64,000 nucleotides of DNA from Beta vulgaris subsp. vulgaris (lineage: Eukaryota; Streptophyta; Magnoliopsida; Caryophyllales; Amaranthaceae): positions 15,241,894 to 15,305,893 of the forward strand of contig NC_079209.1 of assembly GCF_026745355.1 (NCBI RefSeq), in the 5' to 3' direction. The translations under genes and the position numbers were made by a program. Positions 45,698-57,959 of the stretch are shown here, in pieces; within the stretch, counting starts at the first letter, position 1; the number at the start of each line of letters is the position of its first letter. The notes below the pieces were generated by a model. The model did no database searches. It had not been told where the DNA came from and saw nothing but the letters and a program-made list of their open reading frames with translations.

Positions 45698-47450
45698 GTT
45701 ATTACGTACACCGGATGCATGGACATTTTATCTTGACATCGTCATTTAAATGTGGATGTTGTAAACAAAACTCAATGAACTCATCAACCCCTTTCACAAA
45801 CTCAGTTCTAAGGGAACGCCCATCAAGTCTGTTATACATCCAGCTACGTTCCTTCCTTTTCATAATTTAAAACGCTACACATAGCTTTAAAGTATCAATT
45901 CACTATATACACTACTTGTTAATAGAAGTACGTACTATATGTAGTAGACAAATATTAGACAATTTATGAATAATAGGAATTACTAGCAAATCCAAAAGAT
46001 TAACAATAACACTAGCTAAGTAATAAGTAAAGTAAGTATATACTAAATATATTAACAAATATATAGTGAACATATACTAAATATACATTAAATCTATTAT
46101 ACTAAACATATATTCAATATATACAATCAACTCAATTCGATAAAACTAAAAAATACATATCTTTACGAAGCACCTAGAATAATAAGCCCTTGATAATATA
46201 AATTTGATATGTGACCATTATTTGTACTTAATTCTCTACGTGTAATAAATTAATTACTCAATTTGTCTAAAGCATGTAACATGAAGTACTTTGTTATTTA
46301 ATAATAGCAACAAGAACATAAAGAGGTTGTACAATTATCATTAACAACGTCACTTCAAAATTATCATGAATAAATTAAACGAGTTGATGAACAACACCAA
46401 TACTAAACATGTTCTTTTATTAACAACACTTAACATATTCAATTATCACCAACAACACTTAACATATTCAATTATCAACAACAATAACACTTAACATATT
46501 CAATTATCAACAACAACAACAACAAATTCACTTAACAACAACAACAATGCAATTATTAACAGCAACAACAACAATTATCACTCACAACAACGACAACTAT
46601 GAACAACAACAATACATCAAAAATACAAAAAACCCCAATCAACAACAAGGAACTCAAGCCAAAAATCAACAAAACTAAGGTATAAATTCATACCTTAATC
46701 AACTGTGGAAGAGAGAGAGACGACAACTAGCAGCGGCGGGGCTCCGACGATGCTCCGGCATGAGTCCAGCGCGAGTGTATCTGAGAGGAGTTTGGCAAGT
46801 GAAGCTGAGAGGAGTCTGGCGCGAGTCCGGCGCGAGTGAAAGTAAAAGGACACTATTTACCATTTGCTAAAAGACGGACGGTATATCGACTTATACCGTT
46901 TGCGTAACATGACAGACGCTAATGTTAGACGCTAAAAAGGCAGATTCTTGTTGTGCCAGTTTGAGAATGAGGTTGGACAGGTTTATGGTGCAGAAAGTGT
47001 TATATGATTGCAAGCCAATCATTTAGCCTAATTGAAAAGGGGTAGGACACACTATGAAGGAGTGTAGGAGGAAAAGTTATGAAGTTGCTCGGAGGAAGCT
47101 TACGAATAAGAAGCAATGGGTTGCTAAGGCTAACCCAGTTGTACAGTAGTTGAGCTAGCCAGTGGCTAATGAAGCAGCTAATACTATTAACCCAATATTA
47201 ACAACTATTGAAGAAAGCACAAGTGAAGGGAAAGAGAGTGAATTACAAGGGGCTGATCAAAATGTTGACAAAACTCAGACAGTGTTAGTTGAAATTAGTG
47301 AAAAGGTTATACCAACTGGGAATGTGACTTAGGAAGCAACTGTAGTACAGGTGCTTGATATGGGAGAGTTGGAGAAGCAGCAGAAGGGTGAAATAAATCT
47401 TGTTGATGCCATGAACAACAAGATGGGAGAAGTTAGGCTTATCCTCCCTA

Positions 47451-49789
47451 ATGGATAGCCTAGGATTCTGGAATGTAAGGGGTCTTAATAGCCAATTGAA
47501 GCATGGAGATGTGAGATGGATGCTCCATCAACATTCTTTGGGTTTGTTTGGACTTTTAGAGACTTGTGTGAAGGCAAGTAATTTTCATAAAGTTTTCCTT
47601 AAGGTTTGTGATAGTTGGAGTGTGGTTACAATTACCAATCTCATAAGGGTGGTAGAATTGCTGGTGTGGCTTCCTAATAAGTTTCATGTAAACATCTTTG
47701 AGGTAGGAGATCAATATATTCATACTGAAGTGGGGCATAGAGCTACTGATAAAAAAAAATTTCACTGTTGTTTATGGTGCAAATGAGGCATGGGAGAGAA
47801 GTAGTTTATAGGAGAGTCTTTTGAGAATTCATAATACTAGTGACAAGAGCTGGCTCATTGGAGGAGATTTTAATAGTGTCTTGCACCTTAATGAAAGAAT
47901 TGGGTCCGCAGTGACCTTAGTAGAGGTGGCTAATTTTAGAGAGTGTATTAGATTCACTCATCTTCATGAGGCTAGTTGTTCAGGGCCCTTTTTCACTTGG
48001 TCCAGTAAACAAGGGCGGGATGATAGGGTGTTTATTAAGATTAATAGAGTGTGTATGAATGATGAGTGGGATGATACTTTCCCTCAGTATAATGTGCAGT
48101 TCCTTCCTGAAAGCATTTTCGACCACTGTCCTTGCGTGGTTACATTGGACTCTAAAGTGAGTACTAAACCTCAGCCATTTCGATTCTATAATATGTGGGG
48201 TATGGCTCAGGAGTTTGGTAGTATTATGGCTAATGGTTGGCAGAGAAGTGTTCAAGGGGTTCCTATGCATAGGGTTGTTACTAAGCTGAAGGGTTTAAAA
48301 CTAATGTTAAAGAATTTGAATATATCTAAATTCTCCAACATTGAAAATGTTACTGATGAGGCTCATAACGTTTTGACTGGGTTACAAGGGCAGATTTATA
48401 ATGACCCTGGTAATGTTGATCTTCTTGGAAGGGAGAAGGAGGCTAGAGAGAAATATGAGGAGATGAATAAATCTAGAATGAGCTTCCTTAGGCAGAAAAT
48501 GATGCAAGATTGGTTGAAAGGAGGGGACACTAATATAACTTATTTTCATGCTTGCCTCAAGAAACGAAGAGCTCACAATCAAATTCATGGAATCCAAAAT
48601 ACTAGAGGAGAGTGGGTGGATACTCAAGAGAGTTTGGAGAATGCTTTCTTGCAATTTTATGAGAGTTTGACATGGACTACTCAGATTGACAGAAGGAAAG
48701 TGAGCAGAACTATTGTTAATGAAGGGCAGGTGTTGAATGAAGAGCATCAAAGTTCACTTAGCATGCAGTTTAATGTTGAAGATGTAAGGGAGGCCATCTT
48801 TTATATTGAGGATGATAAGTTCCCAAGCCCTGATGGCTACTCAAGTTTCTTCTTCAAAAAATCATGGCACTTGGTGGGGGAAGAAGTAACTGGAGTTGTG
48901 TTAGACTATTTTCAGACTGGCAGGATGTTGAAGCAGATAAATGCAACTACTTTGTGTTTGATACCAAAATGTGAGCAACCTTTGAATGTATCACAATTCA
49001 GACCAATAGCCTGTTGCACTGTTCTTTATAAGGTAATCTCCAAGATGTTATGCAAGAGGCTGAAAAAAGTTCTTCCTTTTTTAGTTAACCCTATGCAAGG
49101 TGCTTTTATTGAAGATCGAGTAATTTGGCATAAATTTTTCTTGTACCGTGTTATCCTTAAGCACTATAAAAGAAAGAGTTAGCCTCCCAGGTGCACCATG
49201 AAGGTTGACCTTAGGAAGGCTTATAATTCTTTAAATTGGGAGTTTATTGGTCACTGCTGGAAGCTTTAAGGTTTACAAGGCAACTTGTTTGTTAGGTTAT
49301 GGTGTGTATTACTTCTCCCTACTCATTGAGTTTCAATGGAAGTTTGTGTGGATATTTTAAGGGGAAAAAAGGGCTGAGATAGGGAGATGCTATCTCTCTA
49401 TTGATATTTGTCCTACTATTGAATATTTTACTAGAATCATGCAGAAGATGAGTAAGAGAAGGGATTTTCATTTCCACTACAGATGTGCTGCCTTGAATTT
49501 GCATCATTTGATATTTGCAGTCGATCTTATGCTGTTTAGTTGGGGAGATGTGCAATCTACTACTCTATTGAAAAGAGCTTTGAATGCTTTTGCGGTTACT
49601 TTTGGTCTGGAAGCTAGTCAAGCAACGACAACTGTATATTTTGGAAATGTGTCATCTGAAATCCAGGAAAGGATTCTGCAAGTTACAAGATTTCAAAGGG
49701 TGAGTTCCCTTTTAAGTACTCAGGGGTCCCTCTTACATCCAAGAGGATCTTTAAGTGTAATCGTGATGTGTTGGTTGATAAGATTTTGA
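47451..49789 (+). pseudogene. LINE ORF2: endonuclease and part of the reverse transcriptase
   Basis: The ATG at 47451 opens the APE-type endonuclease (LGFWNVRGLNSQLKHGDV). A frame change at the A-run 47752-47760 is followed by WLIGGDFNSVLHLNER and SIFDHCPCVVTL in a long frame from 47821 to the stop at 49180-49182. Reverse transcriptase motifs follow: FPSPDGYSSFFFKKSW and FRPIACCTVLYKVISKMLC, then KVDLRKAYNSLNW after the stop. The motif B Gln is now a stop, and the catalytic FADD is read as FAVDLMLF (about 49515). Homology ends at 49789. Catalytically dead by sequence. Confidence 0.88.
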
Positions 49790-50898
49790 ATTTCTAACCA
49801 CTTACTGTATATAACTTTATTACCAATCACGATTTCGCATGCATAGCCACAAATAATTATACCACAAAACTCTAGAGTTAAAAGTTTAAAGCATCTGCAT
49901 TATGTATGATCAAAGATTTTGAAGTGATTATAAAAATATGAAGTGGTTATAAGGAGTCAAGTAACTGATGCTACTCTTGGTCTATTTTAGAAGTGATTAT
50001 AAAAATATGAAGTGGTTAAAAGAGTCAATTAACTGATGCTACTCTTGGTCTATTTTCTGAAATTGTTATGAGAGAATATTTTGAACAACAGACCTTGAAT
50101 GTGGGAGGACAAACCTGTAAGAGGTATCTCCTCCAAATTCTTCTAATTGACAAATCCAGATAGAAGCTTAATATAACCACCACCACATTCGATTTCCAGT
50201 TCTAACTTAAATGGAATACTAAAGGACCAATGTTCTGTTCTTATTAGTGAATTTTGGTATTTTTGCTAATGTGGCAGAATGCCTTGCATCAACTAAGGTC
50301 TGAATACCATATGAGATCCGTAGTTATATTTTGCACTTGTATAATCAGATTAATAATCAAAGGATGTACTTTCTGAGTTCCTGTTTAAGCATTACCTTTA
50401 TCAAAACCTTTATGTTCTGCTTTTTAATTTTATTGATTGACATAAATCCTCATGATTTATGGAGTACCCAGAAACCCAGAATTCTGCTTATATGTTTGTT
50501 TAGATGCTTGCGCAGAATTAGTAATTGTAGTGATACTCAATGTAAAAAATGCTTTATGTTTTGGAATTTTGGTCTGTGGGATTGTTTAGGATGAGAAGAA
50601 AGGATTTCTCGAGTTTTGAGGCGTTGGTTTAATTAGAGTTTAGATTATCCGTAGTAGAATTTGAAGGGAAAAAGGAATGATTTGGAGATCACAACAAATA
50701 CTGTAATTCTAGAATACATTTGTCATAATTCGTTGTTTAGAATTTCTATGCTTGTACTCGCGATATTGTTGATCTCATAAGAATACATTTGTCATAATTA
50801 TCTTATCATATGTTTAATGGAATAATATTGTTCTCATTGTTGTATATGATATGTGTCTGAAAACCCTGTTACACATGGAATGAGCTAAAGTAAACTTC
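49790..50898. other. Non-coding, with a ~70-bp tandem duplication
   Basis: GAAGTGATTATAAAAATATG...CTCTTGGTCTATTTT occurs at 49920-49985 and again at 49989-50054. Apart from this there is AT-rich sequence without a credible gene. It lies between the lost LINE 3' end and the CACTA second gene and may be the intron/leader of the latter. Confidence 0.55.
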
Positions 50899-53800
50899 TT
50901 GTTTTATGTTTTAGTTGCACTAATAAATGACTCTTGTATTATGCAGAAAGGGTTCACAATATTAGAAGGTCGTAAACGTTATATCTTATCGCGAGCTTCT
51001 ATTGCATTTCGCATTTTTAAAGCAAGATTGAGAAAGGAGTGGTTGTACACTTCCAAGGGACAATTGGTGAAAACAAAATCAGGGTTATATCCATGGATAA
51101 CTCAGGAAGATTGGGACCAATTTCTTTAAACATCAATTGATCCTAAGTTTAAGGTTTCAATTCCTACAAACCTTATTTATAACCAGATATATTGGAATGT
51201 TACTTATGTTGAATTACATCATTATTTTTGCAGGTTATAAGTGAAAAAAATCGTAAAAAAGTGAAGGATAATAGAAAATCAAGCTATCATGGAGGACGAC
51301 TAGGTTATCAACATTTTGAGGAAGAGATTGTACGTTTCAATCAACCTGGTGCAATTAACTTTGAACTTTAATTTTTCTAAACTATGTTTTCTTACGAATT
51401 TGTGACTTTTTAGCCAAAGGACCTTGAGAAGAGAGGGATAAATGCACCTATAGTTCCTCGACATTTGACCCGGCTTACAGCTCATTCTGATGTTAAAGAT
51501 GGAACAATGATATTTAAGAATCCTAATGATTTAAAAATTGCTGAATCAATTGTACGAAACTTTTTCTGCACATTTTATAAGTTAGATTACTGTAATTGTA
51601 ATAATATAAATTATACTAACTTTAATATATAAAATTATTCTTGGTGCTAGCAAACTTTGGAGGCTAAATAGAGTAGCGGACAAATTGTTGCAGAAGGTCG
51701 GGATGATAATTTAGCAAAAGCAATTGAGAAATTAGAGCATGGTGGTTGTATCAGGGGTGTTGGTTTAGGTGTGACAAACACAGATTAGTTTGGATTTAAC
51801 CGGCCACAACCACCTAGCCAAATGAAGGCTAAAATAAAAAATTTAAGATCAGAGTTGGGAGAAATAAGAAACACTCAAAATTTTGTTATGTCCTTCCTTA
51901 CAACATGTTGTCAGATTAGCCCAGAACAGATGAGTCAACAAATGAGTCAAGTCAAAGCAAATTGGAGTGGTGGTAATTTCGGTGGTGATTGGAGTGGTGT
52001 TAATTTCGGTGGTCAACTGGGTCTTTCTGATGGGCATGGGTGTAATGGTAGCCAAATTGGTGTTTCTAATAATAAAGAGTCTAATTCTCAATTAGGTAGT
52101 TTGATTGGCCTAGGTGTTCAACAATTTCAACTCCAACTAGAGTCAGATACCAACATTTCTTTAGATCATAGTCCAATTCAACGTGAACTTGAACCTCGTA
52201 ATGAACAAGAGCATGATATTAGGCCCTACCATGTATTGTGGCCGGACACAAGTAAGATGCATCAAGTTTCTTCTTCGACAGTCCCCGAACCTCGTACAAC
52301 GGGTGTAGATGAAAACTCCTTCCCCGAGGTATTATGTACTATTATATAAATTCCAATTGTATTCTAATTATTCCAATGTTTACTTTTGGGAGATAAGGAA
52401 AATATCTTTTGTTGTGCTGTTGAGTAAATATTGATGAAAATAAAGAATTTTTCTAATTGTTCTAATGTTTTTGTTCATATAAACTTATATATCTTGCACT
52501 AATGGATATCGTCTCTTAAAGTCGTATTCTTTAATTTTATTTTTGTAAAGGGTGAGAGTGATTGTTGCTTGACGATTGAATGTGACAATGAGTTCAAGGT
52601 TGTTGCTAATGGTAAAGTGTATACCAAGCTCAACAGAGGTTTTACGTGTTCATCATAGCACCCCGTCGAGTACTCAACGTCGTGTTGCCGTCATTAAGGT
52701 TGTTGAGCCTCGTGCACTTTTACCATGCCCTACTTAGGAATTTCAATATGTATTCCAAGCTAAGGACACTTTTCTTCTTTGGCCAACACATTTGATTCTT
52801 CCATTCAAGAAGGTATTAATAAATTTAATTTTTTCTTCTATTGCACAAAATATTATTCATATAATTTTCGTATACATAAACAAGTATTATATCTTGCATG
52901 GATTTTGTCAAGGATGCTACACAAGCACATTAACCACACCATCAAAATCACAATCATCATTCGTTCGAAATTACTCGATCACTGCAAAAGATCAAGATAA
53001 GTTGATTACTAGTTTGTTGCGAGCTTTTAAGATTCAAGCTTTAGGAATGAAAAAGAGGCAAGAAACTATTTCCATTAGAATTCCAGCAAACGTATTTTAT
53101 AATGAACATGATGTTGCCATCGATTATGAGGATATCCTCGATTGGTGCTTCCAAGAGGAGATTGGATCAACTCACATGTCCACGTTCATGAAAGGAGTAA
53201 ATTTTGCAACATTTTTTAAAATTAGTGATTTTATGTTTTTGATACTTTGATATTTTCTAAAATAACACCTATAAGTTTTGCTAGGTACTTGAGTGAAGTT
53301 TGTTATAAAGAAGGGATTTCAGGGGTATATGGATTTTGTGACACCAATGTTCTAAGTCCTTTGACACCAACGACAACAGAAGAAGGAGATCCATGATCTG
53401 ATTATTTGGCTTGTATCTTTGCATCTAATAATGGCAAAAATATCAATCAACTCTTTTTTGCAACATATAATGAGAAGTAAGTGTTGTGTTTAGAATATAT
53501 GAATTATTATTTGACTATAAAAGTTATGGTGTTATTTAAATTCTTAATGATTTTGTTTTCTTCATCTTAACTTATTCAATTATATAGTAAACATTAGATG
53601 TTAGTTGTTATTAGTCCTTGGAACGGATTGATATATTGGTTAGATCCAGTAGGAGTAGGAAATAAAGTTCGACCATTTGCAAAAAAGATCATTAATGAGT
53701 AAGTCTTGAATGACTATTTAATATTTTTATTATGATATGCTATTTTCTTATTTGCCTAAACTTGTTATGATCACATAGGGGAATTATCAAATTTAGCACG

Positions 53801-54050
53801 TACCATCGAAAAGATATCAAGAAGATTAAAAAGAATCCCGAAATTAGATGGAATCAAATAGAGGTATCTGATTTTCATTTCATTTTTGATACACAAAAAT
53901 ATTCTTCATTGTCTATATTAAAGTATATGGGATTTCTTGTGTATAGTGCCCTCGCCAACCGCCTGGTACTCTAGACTGTGGATATTATGTGTGTCGCTAC
54001 ATGCTTGAGATGGTACAGTTGAGACAACTAGTTATTGATGTTATGATTTT
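50899..54050 (+). pseudogene. CACTA second-gene remnant: transposase_24 region fused to an Ulp1-like protease
   Basis: Exon-like blocks read: FKARLRKEWLYTSKGQLVKT and GLYPWITQEDWDQFL (50950-51130); RKSSYHGGRLGYQHFEEEI (51240-51330); GINAPIVPRHLTRL (51413-51555); [16 protein letters not shown] (51740-51790). A coiled-coil/Gly-rich segment follows (51822-52349), then a C48 protease domain. The protease has ISPWNGLIYWLDPVG (about 53610-53660, catalytic Asp) and PPGTLDCGYYVCRYML (about 53955-54005, catalytic Cys). The catalytic His is present (about 53590), but the Trp that normally follows is TAG. Such transposase plus Ulp1-like genes are known in plant CACTA elements. Several stops and shifts, and TNP2 is not adjacent. 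It ends where the Athila LTR starts. Confidence 0.78.
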
Positions 54051-54072
54051 ATATAGAGTTTTTCTCCCCTAC

Positions 54073-55526
54073 TGATATGCTAAAAGTGATGTTTATGGTG
54101 CTCTTAGGAATCATTTTGCACTAACTCTCTCCATCAAGTTGTGGTTTGCTATTTTGTATTGGATTGCAGGTTTGAGGGAGCCATTACCTACTTTATATCT
54201 GTTATATGACTGCACACTAGATTAAAGAGGTTGCACGCTGAGTTTCAAGATCCCGAGGATGCTTTCCGGGACTTTGACCAAACGAAGAGCTAAGAAACAA
54301 GTGAAGGCCGACCGGCCCGATAGGATCGTGTGGCACAACCCGATCGGACGAAGAAGCAAGATAACTGGTTCTGTTGCGGGCCCGATCGGGCGATGGAAGC
54401 CCAGTCGTGATTCGGTGTTCAGCCCGATCGGGTGACATGGTCCGACGTCTGGCGCCCCTAGCAAACTGATGTGAAGCTGTTGTGCTTATAGGCCGCCCGA
54501 TGTCATCGGGCGGGTCAGCCCGTTTTCATCGGGCGCCTTTAATTTTGGCCTTGTTTATTCTGTTTTGGAGCCCGATTCTATCGGGCATCTTTGGCCCGAT
54601 TGGGTGACAGTCCGCCACGCGCTTTTTAATGAATACGAGGCTGATTTTCGAGGTTTTTGGCGATGGATTTTAGGGCTTGTATAAATAGAAAAATTAGAAT
54701 TATGAGAACGGATCTTGGTTTTTATTATTAGTTTTCTCTAGAGAGTGTTTCAAGAACCTTAATTTAGTGCTTTGTGATTTCAATTCAAGATCAAACCTTT
54801 TTCTTATTCACAAGTTCAATATAATTCGGTAATCTTTCTTCATTATTTCTTTATTACTTCTTCTATTGTTAATTAGATTCTTTTCCTAGTTGTTTGCAAT
54901 GTTTCAAAGTATGAGTTTTTATATGTTTGTTATTGTTTTCATGATTATGAGTGAGTAGTTTTATCTCTAGGATTGTGGGGATCTATGTATGCAATGAGGG
55001 ATTGCTAGATTATTTTGATTGCCTTGTATTTCAATTGTTTGCTATGGTTGAATCTTCATGCTAGAATTATAAGTTAGGCCTGATTTATATTTCTATTGTT
55101 GCAATACTGAATCTGCTTCGAGAGGAGAGATACCGTATAGGCTTTCAATTATTAGGCAAAGTGTGACCCTTGACTATGCGAGAGCGGCTGGGTGATCTTT
55201 GAGGGAGGTAATGTTCGCGAGAAATTACATGTGTCCTAGACAGATTGACTTACTAGGTGGTTATTATTCGTCCCTGATTTCCCGAATTGTATACATAGTG
55301 ATTTATGATTCTAGTGCTTTATTAATATATTTACACCTTCTTATTTTGTTATGTAATTTCCTTAGTTTAGTAACACAACTCTTTCCATCTGATTTTTTTA
55401 GTGCAATATTAGAGTTCAGATATAATAATATTACTTTCTCCATGTGGATTCGATTCTGACGTCCCTGACTACTAGTTAGTGGACCTTAGGTTATTTTTGA
55501 TTAGGTGATACGACTTCAGCCTATCA
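54073..55526 (+). repeat. 5' LTR of the Athila element, with CCCGATCGGG-rich segment
   Basis: It starts TGATATGCTAAAAG and ends CAGCCTATCA, so the termini are imperfect inverses (TGATA.GC / GC.TATCA). The right edge is fixed by the adjacent primer binding site. The left edge is inferred from the terminal match. A segment at 54310-54615 holds about ten CCCGAT/ATCGGG words in both orientations. A TATAAATAG box lies at 54680-54688. A length of 1.45 kb is usual for the lineage. Confidence 0.72.
54680..54688 (+). promoter_or_regulatory. LTR TATA box of the Athila element
   Basis: TATAAATAG within the LTR, placed after the CCCGATCGGG cluster (possible U3) and before an AT-rich stretch (likely R/U5). 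Confidence 0.6.
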
Positions 55527-55531
55527 AATTT

Positions 55532-55549
55532 TGGCGCTGTTGTCGGGGA
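55532..55549 (+). other. Primer binding site of the Athila element
   Basis: TGGCGCTGTTGTCGGGGA lies six bases after the LTR end. It resembles the complement of the tRNA-Asp 3' end commonly used by Athila elements, with two or three mismatches. Confidence 0.78.
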
Positions 55550-55839
55550 GACGATTTATTTTTATTTTGTCTGAAATATTGTATTAAACTAACCTCTACT
55601 CTGAAGAACACCTGTTCTTTGGAGCATCTCACGTTATGTTTTAGTGTTTTTGGTGTATGAGCAGGAAATTGAAATCCTGAAATCTCATCCCGTTCGATCC
55701 GGAGATTGAAAAGACTGCTCGTAGACTCAGAAAGAAAACTAAGCAAACAAAGCTATCTGCAAGGACACCCTCCCAAGAGACACCTTCTCCACCATCTTCC
55801 CCACACCAAGAATCCCCCGCCTCACCGCATACTCTCAAC

Positions 55840-57282
55840 GTGGGGGAGAATGTTACACGAACCTTCAGAGACTACGCGCAACCATCTCCTGATAATGTGC
55901 CTACTGGGGTACGGATGCCCACTATCGCCGCTACGAATTTTGAGATCAATTCTCATGTTCTGAATATGGTTCTGAATAATCAGTTCGTTGGGTTACCATA
56001 TGAAGACCCAAATCAGCACTTGCAGAGATTCTTACAGTGTTGTGCTACTCAGAAACAAGCTGGTGTTACTCCTGATGAGATGAAACTCATCCTATTTGGT
56101 TATATAATAAGCTGCCTTCCACCATCACCACCTGGCCAGAACTTTACAAGATTTTTCTTATCAAGTGGTACCCTTACCAAAAGACTGCCGATATGAGACA
56201 TGCCATAATTACTTTCACCTAAGATCCTGGTGAGTCTTTATATGAAGCTTGGGAGCGGTTAAAGGATCTGCAGCGTCTCTGTCCTCATCATGGTTGTACC
56301 AGTGGTATTTTGTGTCAGATTTTCTACACTAGAGTTGATGCAGATACACGACGGGTAATTGATGAAGCATCCTATGGGTTCTTCATGGATTAATCGATTG
56401 AGGAGGGTATGAACTTTTGGAGAAGGTAGCATCTAATCAAGCATCTACTATTCGTTCCTCTTTGAAAAAGGGAGGTAAACGTGATGTTGAAGCCATTTCC
56501 TTACTGTCTGGGCAACTAGTTGCCCTAACTCAAAATTGATCCCTAAGTTAGGTATACTCCTCACATGAGTGTTAAGCGATGGCTAGTGCTTCTAACTAAA
56601 TGTTCATTTGTGATGCTTGTGGAATATCTGGCACAATTCTCAAGAGTGTCCTGCGCTCATCTATGTAAGAAAACTGTGAGGCCGTCAATGCTTTCAGTCA
56701 CAACCTAGGAACCAGTTCAACCCTATTCCAACACCTTAAATCCGGGTGTAAGACACCATCCAAACCTTCATATAGGAGTACTAATGTTGAACCCTCCTCA
56801 CAACACCATATTGCCTCAACAACAGGGTCAACAATACAACCTTCACAACAAGCTCACTTGGTTTTCAGAGAAATCAAGCACCTCAACCGCTCCTACTGCT
56901 GACCCAGCCATGACAGAGTTGAAGAATATGATGTTCCAGATGCAGAAAGGGTTCAATGCTTTTCAAGCTGACACAAAAGCTCAACTGGAAAATTGGGCAC
57001 GCATAACAAGATTTGGAGACTCAACTAGCTCAGTTGGCTAGTTCTTCTGCTAGTAGGCCACTGGGTCTTACTTCACAATCAATGCAACCAAGGGACACTG
57101 CCAATGCCACCACTCTTAGGAGTGGAACATATTATGATGGTCCCCCAGTGCTTAAGGATGGTCCGGTTGAGCCAGAAAAAATTGCAGACGTCACTGAAAC
57201 TTCGATAGCTCCTGAGGCAACCACCAACACAAATGCAGAGAAGCATGTAGTACCTAAAAAAATTCATCTACCACTCCTGTGA
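55840..57282 (+). pseudogene. Athila gag
   Basis: MPTIAATNFEINSHVLNMV and NNQFVGLPYEDPNQHLQRFL (55900-56040) match the Athila capsid N-terminal region. The next blocks (MRHAIITF near 56192-56212 and GESLYEAWERLKDL near 56230-56270) are in other frames. A degenerate nucleocapsid/linker region continues to about 57282, including a Gln/Thr-rich stretch (57013-57282). At least four frame changes or stops are present. It encoded the particle protein. Confidence 0.8.
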
Positions 57283-57425
57283 TAAAGGTACCATTCCCCA
57301 CTCGTCTATCGAAAAATAAGCTGGATCACCAACTTGGTAAGTTTATGGAGAGTCGTAAGTGAAAATCTTCAGGTAACTGTCCATTTACTGAAGTCATTAC
57401 TCAAGTACCTGCATATGCTAAATTT

Positions 57426-57899
57426 TTGAAGGAAATTTTGACTAGGAAAAGAGCCTTTAATGCAGTAGAAACTGTTGCCTTTACTGAAGAATGTAGTGCT
57501 CTTTTGCAAAATCAATCCCCTCCTAAATTGAAAGATCCGGGAGTTTCTCCATCCCTTGTAATATTGGCACCTATTTTTGACAAAGCCTTATGTGATTTAG
57601 GTGCTAGTGTTAGTGTCATGCCCTTGACTGTTTGCAAAAAGCTTGACATGGGAGATTTAAAATGTACCAACATTACTCTTCAAATGGCTGATCGTTCTGT
57701 TAAATACCCCCTTGGTATCTTAGAGGACGTTTCCGTGAGGGTAGGTAAATTTTATATTCCTGTGGATTTTGTTGTGCTTGACATGGAAGAGGATACTCAA
57801 ATCCCAATCATTTTAGGGAGACCATTCCTTCATACTGCTGGAGCTGTCATAGATGTTAAAAATGGGAAATTGACTTTGACTGTGGGGATGATAAGGTGA
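57426..57899 (+). CDS. Athila aspartic protease region
   Basis: The 157-codon open frame contains ALCDLGASVSVMPLTVCKKL (active site region with D-L-G in place of the more usual D-x-G), and IPIILGRPFLHTAGAVIDV, the flap-to-C-terminal signature of Athila proteases. It would process the Gag-Pol polyprotein. It ends at a stop at 57897-57899, where the frame to the reverse transcriptase is lost. Confidence 0.8.
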   Translation: MKEILTRKRAFNAVETVAFTEECSALLQNQSPPKLKDPGVSPSLVILAPIFDKALCDLGASVSVMPLTVCKKLDMGDLKCTNITLQMADRSVKYPLGILEDVSVRVGKFYIPVDFVVLDMEEDTQIPIILGRPFLHTAGAVIDVKNGKLTLTVGMIR

Positions 57900-57959
57900 C
57901 TTTTAGTTTGACCAATGCTTTGAAAAGTCCCATGCTAGAGGAAGCCTGTTATAGAATAG

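Larger units (their letters stand above)
39218..46955 (-). mobile_element. Complete CACTA element with two genes, TSD CCA
   Basis: The left end CACAACAAGAATATC and the right end (inverted CACAACAAGAATCTGCC) form the terminal inverted repeats. CCA flanks both (39215-39217 and 46956-46958). Subterminal AGACGCTAAAAA and CGGACGCTA words occur near both ends (39240-39315 and 46870-46940). On the minus strand it carries TNP2 (45697-42382) and then a transposase_24-like gene (42000-41138). A 173-bp tandem array lies at 40147-40945, and a foreign GCGTCGCA-rich segment at 39790-40130. It is complete by its ends, but TNP2 has frame damage. Confidence 0.92.
38313..47457 (+). pseudogene. LINE ORF1 (DUF4283 plus zinc knuckle), split by the CACTA insertion
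   Basis: The ATG at 38313 opens a basic N-terminus (MAKGSKKGNGGAKNKQKDK) that stops after about 40 codons. The DUF4283 RNA-binding segment lies at 38760-39210 (VPIWTRLPGLPLKYWG, YAKILVDVSIDQAFLDGI). The zinc-knuckle part lies at 46956-47150 (GHTMKECRRKSYE). The insertion point is within the codons after FLDGI, and the frame continues as QFENEVG across it if one CCA copy is discounted. The stop of ORF1 (47455-47457) overlaps the ORF2 ATG. Stops near 38437 and 39144 also break it. It would package LINE RNA. Confidence 0.8.
38224..49789 (+). mobile_element. L1-like LINE, split by a CACTA element and lacking its 3' part
   Basis: The 5' leader begins near 38224 (GAGAGTCTAGAGAGAGAAAC), followed by ORF1 (from 38313) and ORF2 (from 47451). 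A CACTA element occupies 39218-46955. Without it the LINE is about 3.8 kb. Homology ends near 49789 inside the reverse transcriptase connection region, so the rest of ORF2, the 3' UTR and the A-tail are gone. This is unusual because LINEs normally lose their 5' ends. No target duplication can be identified. Confidence 0.85.
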
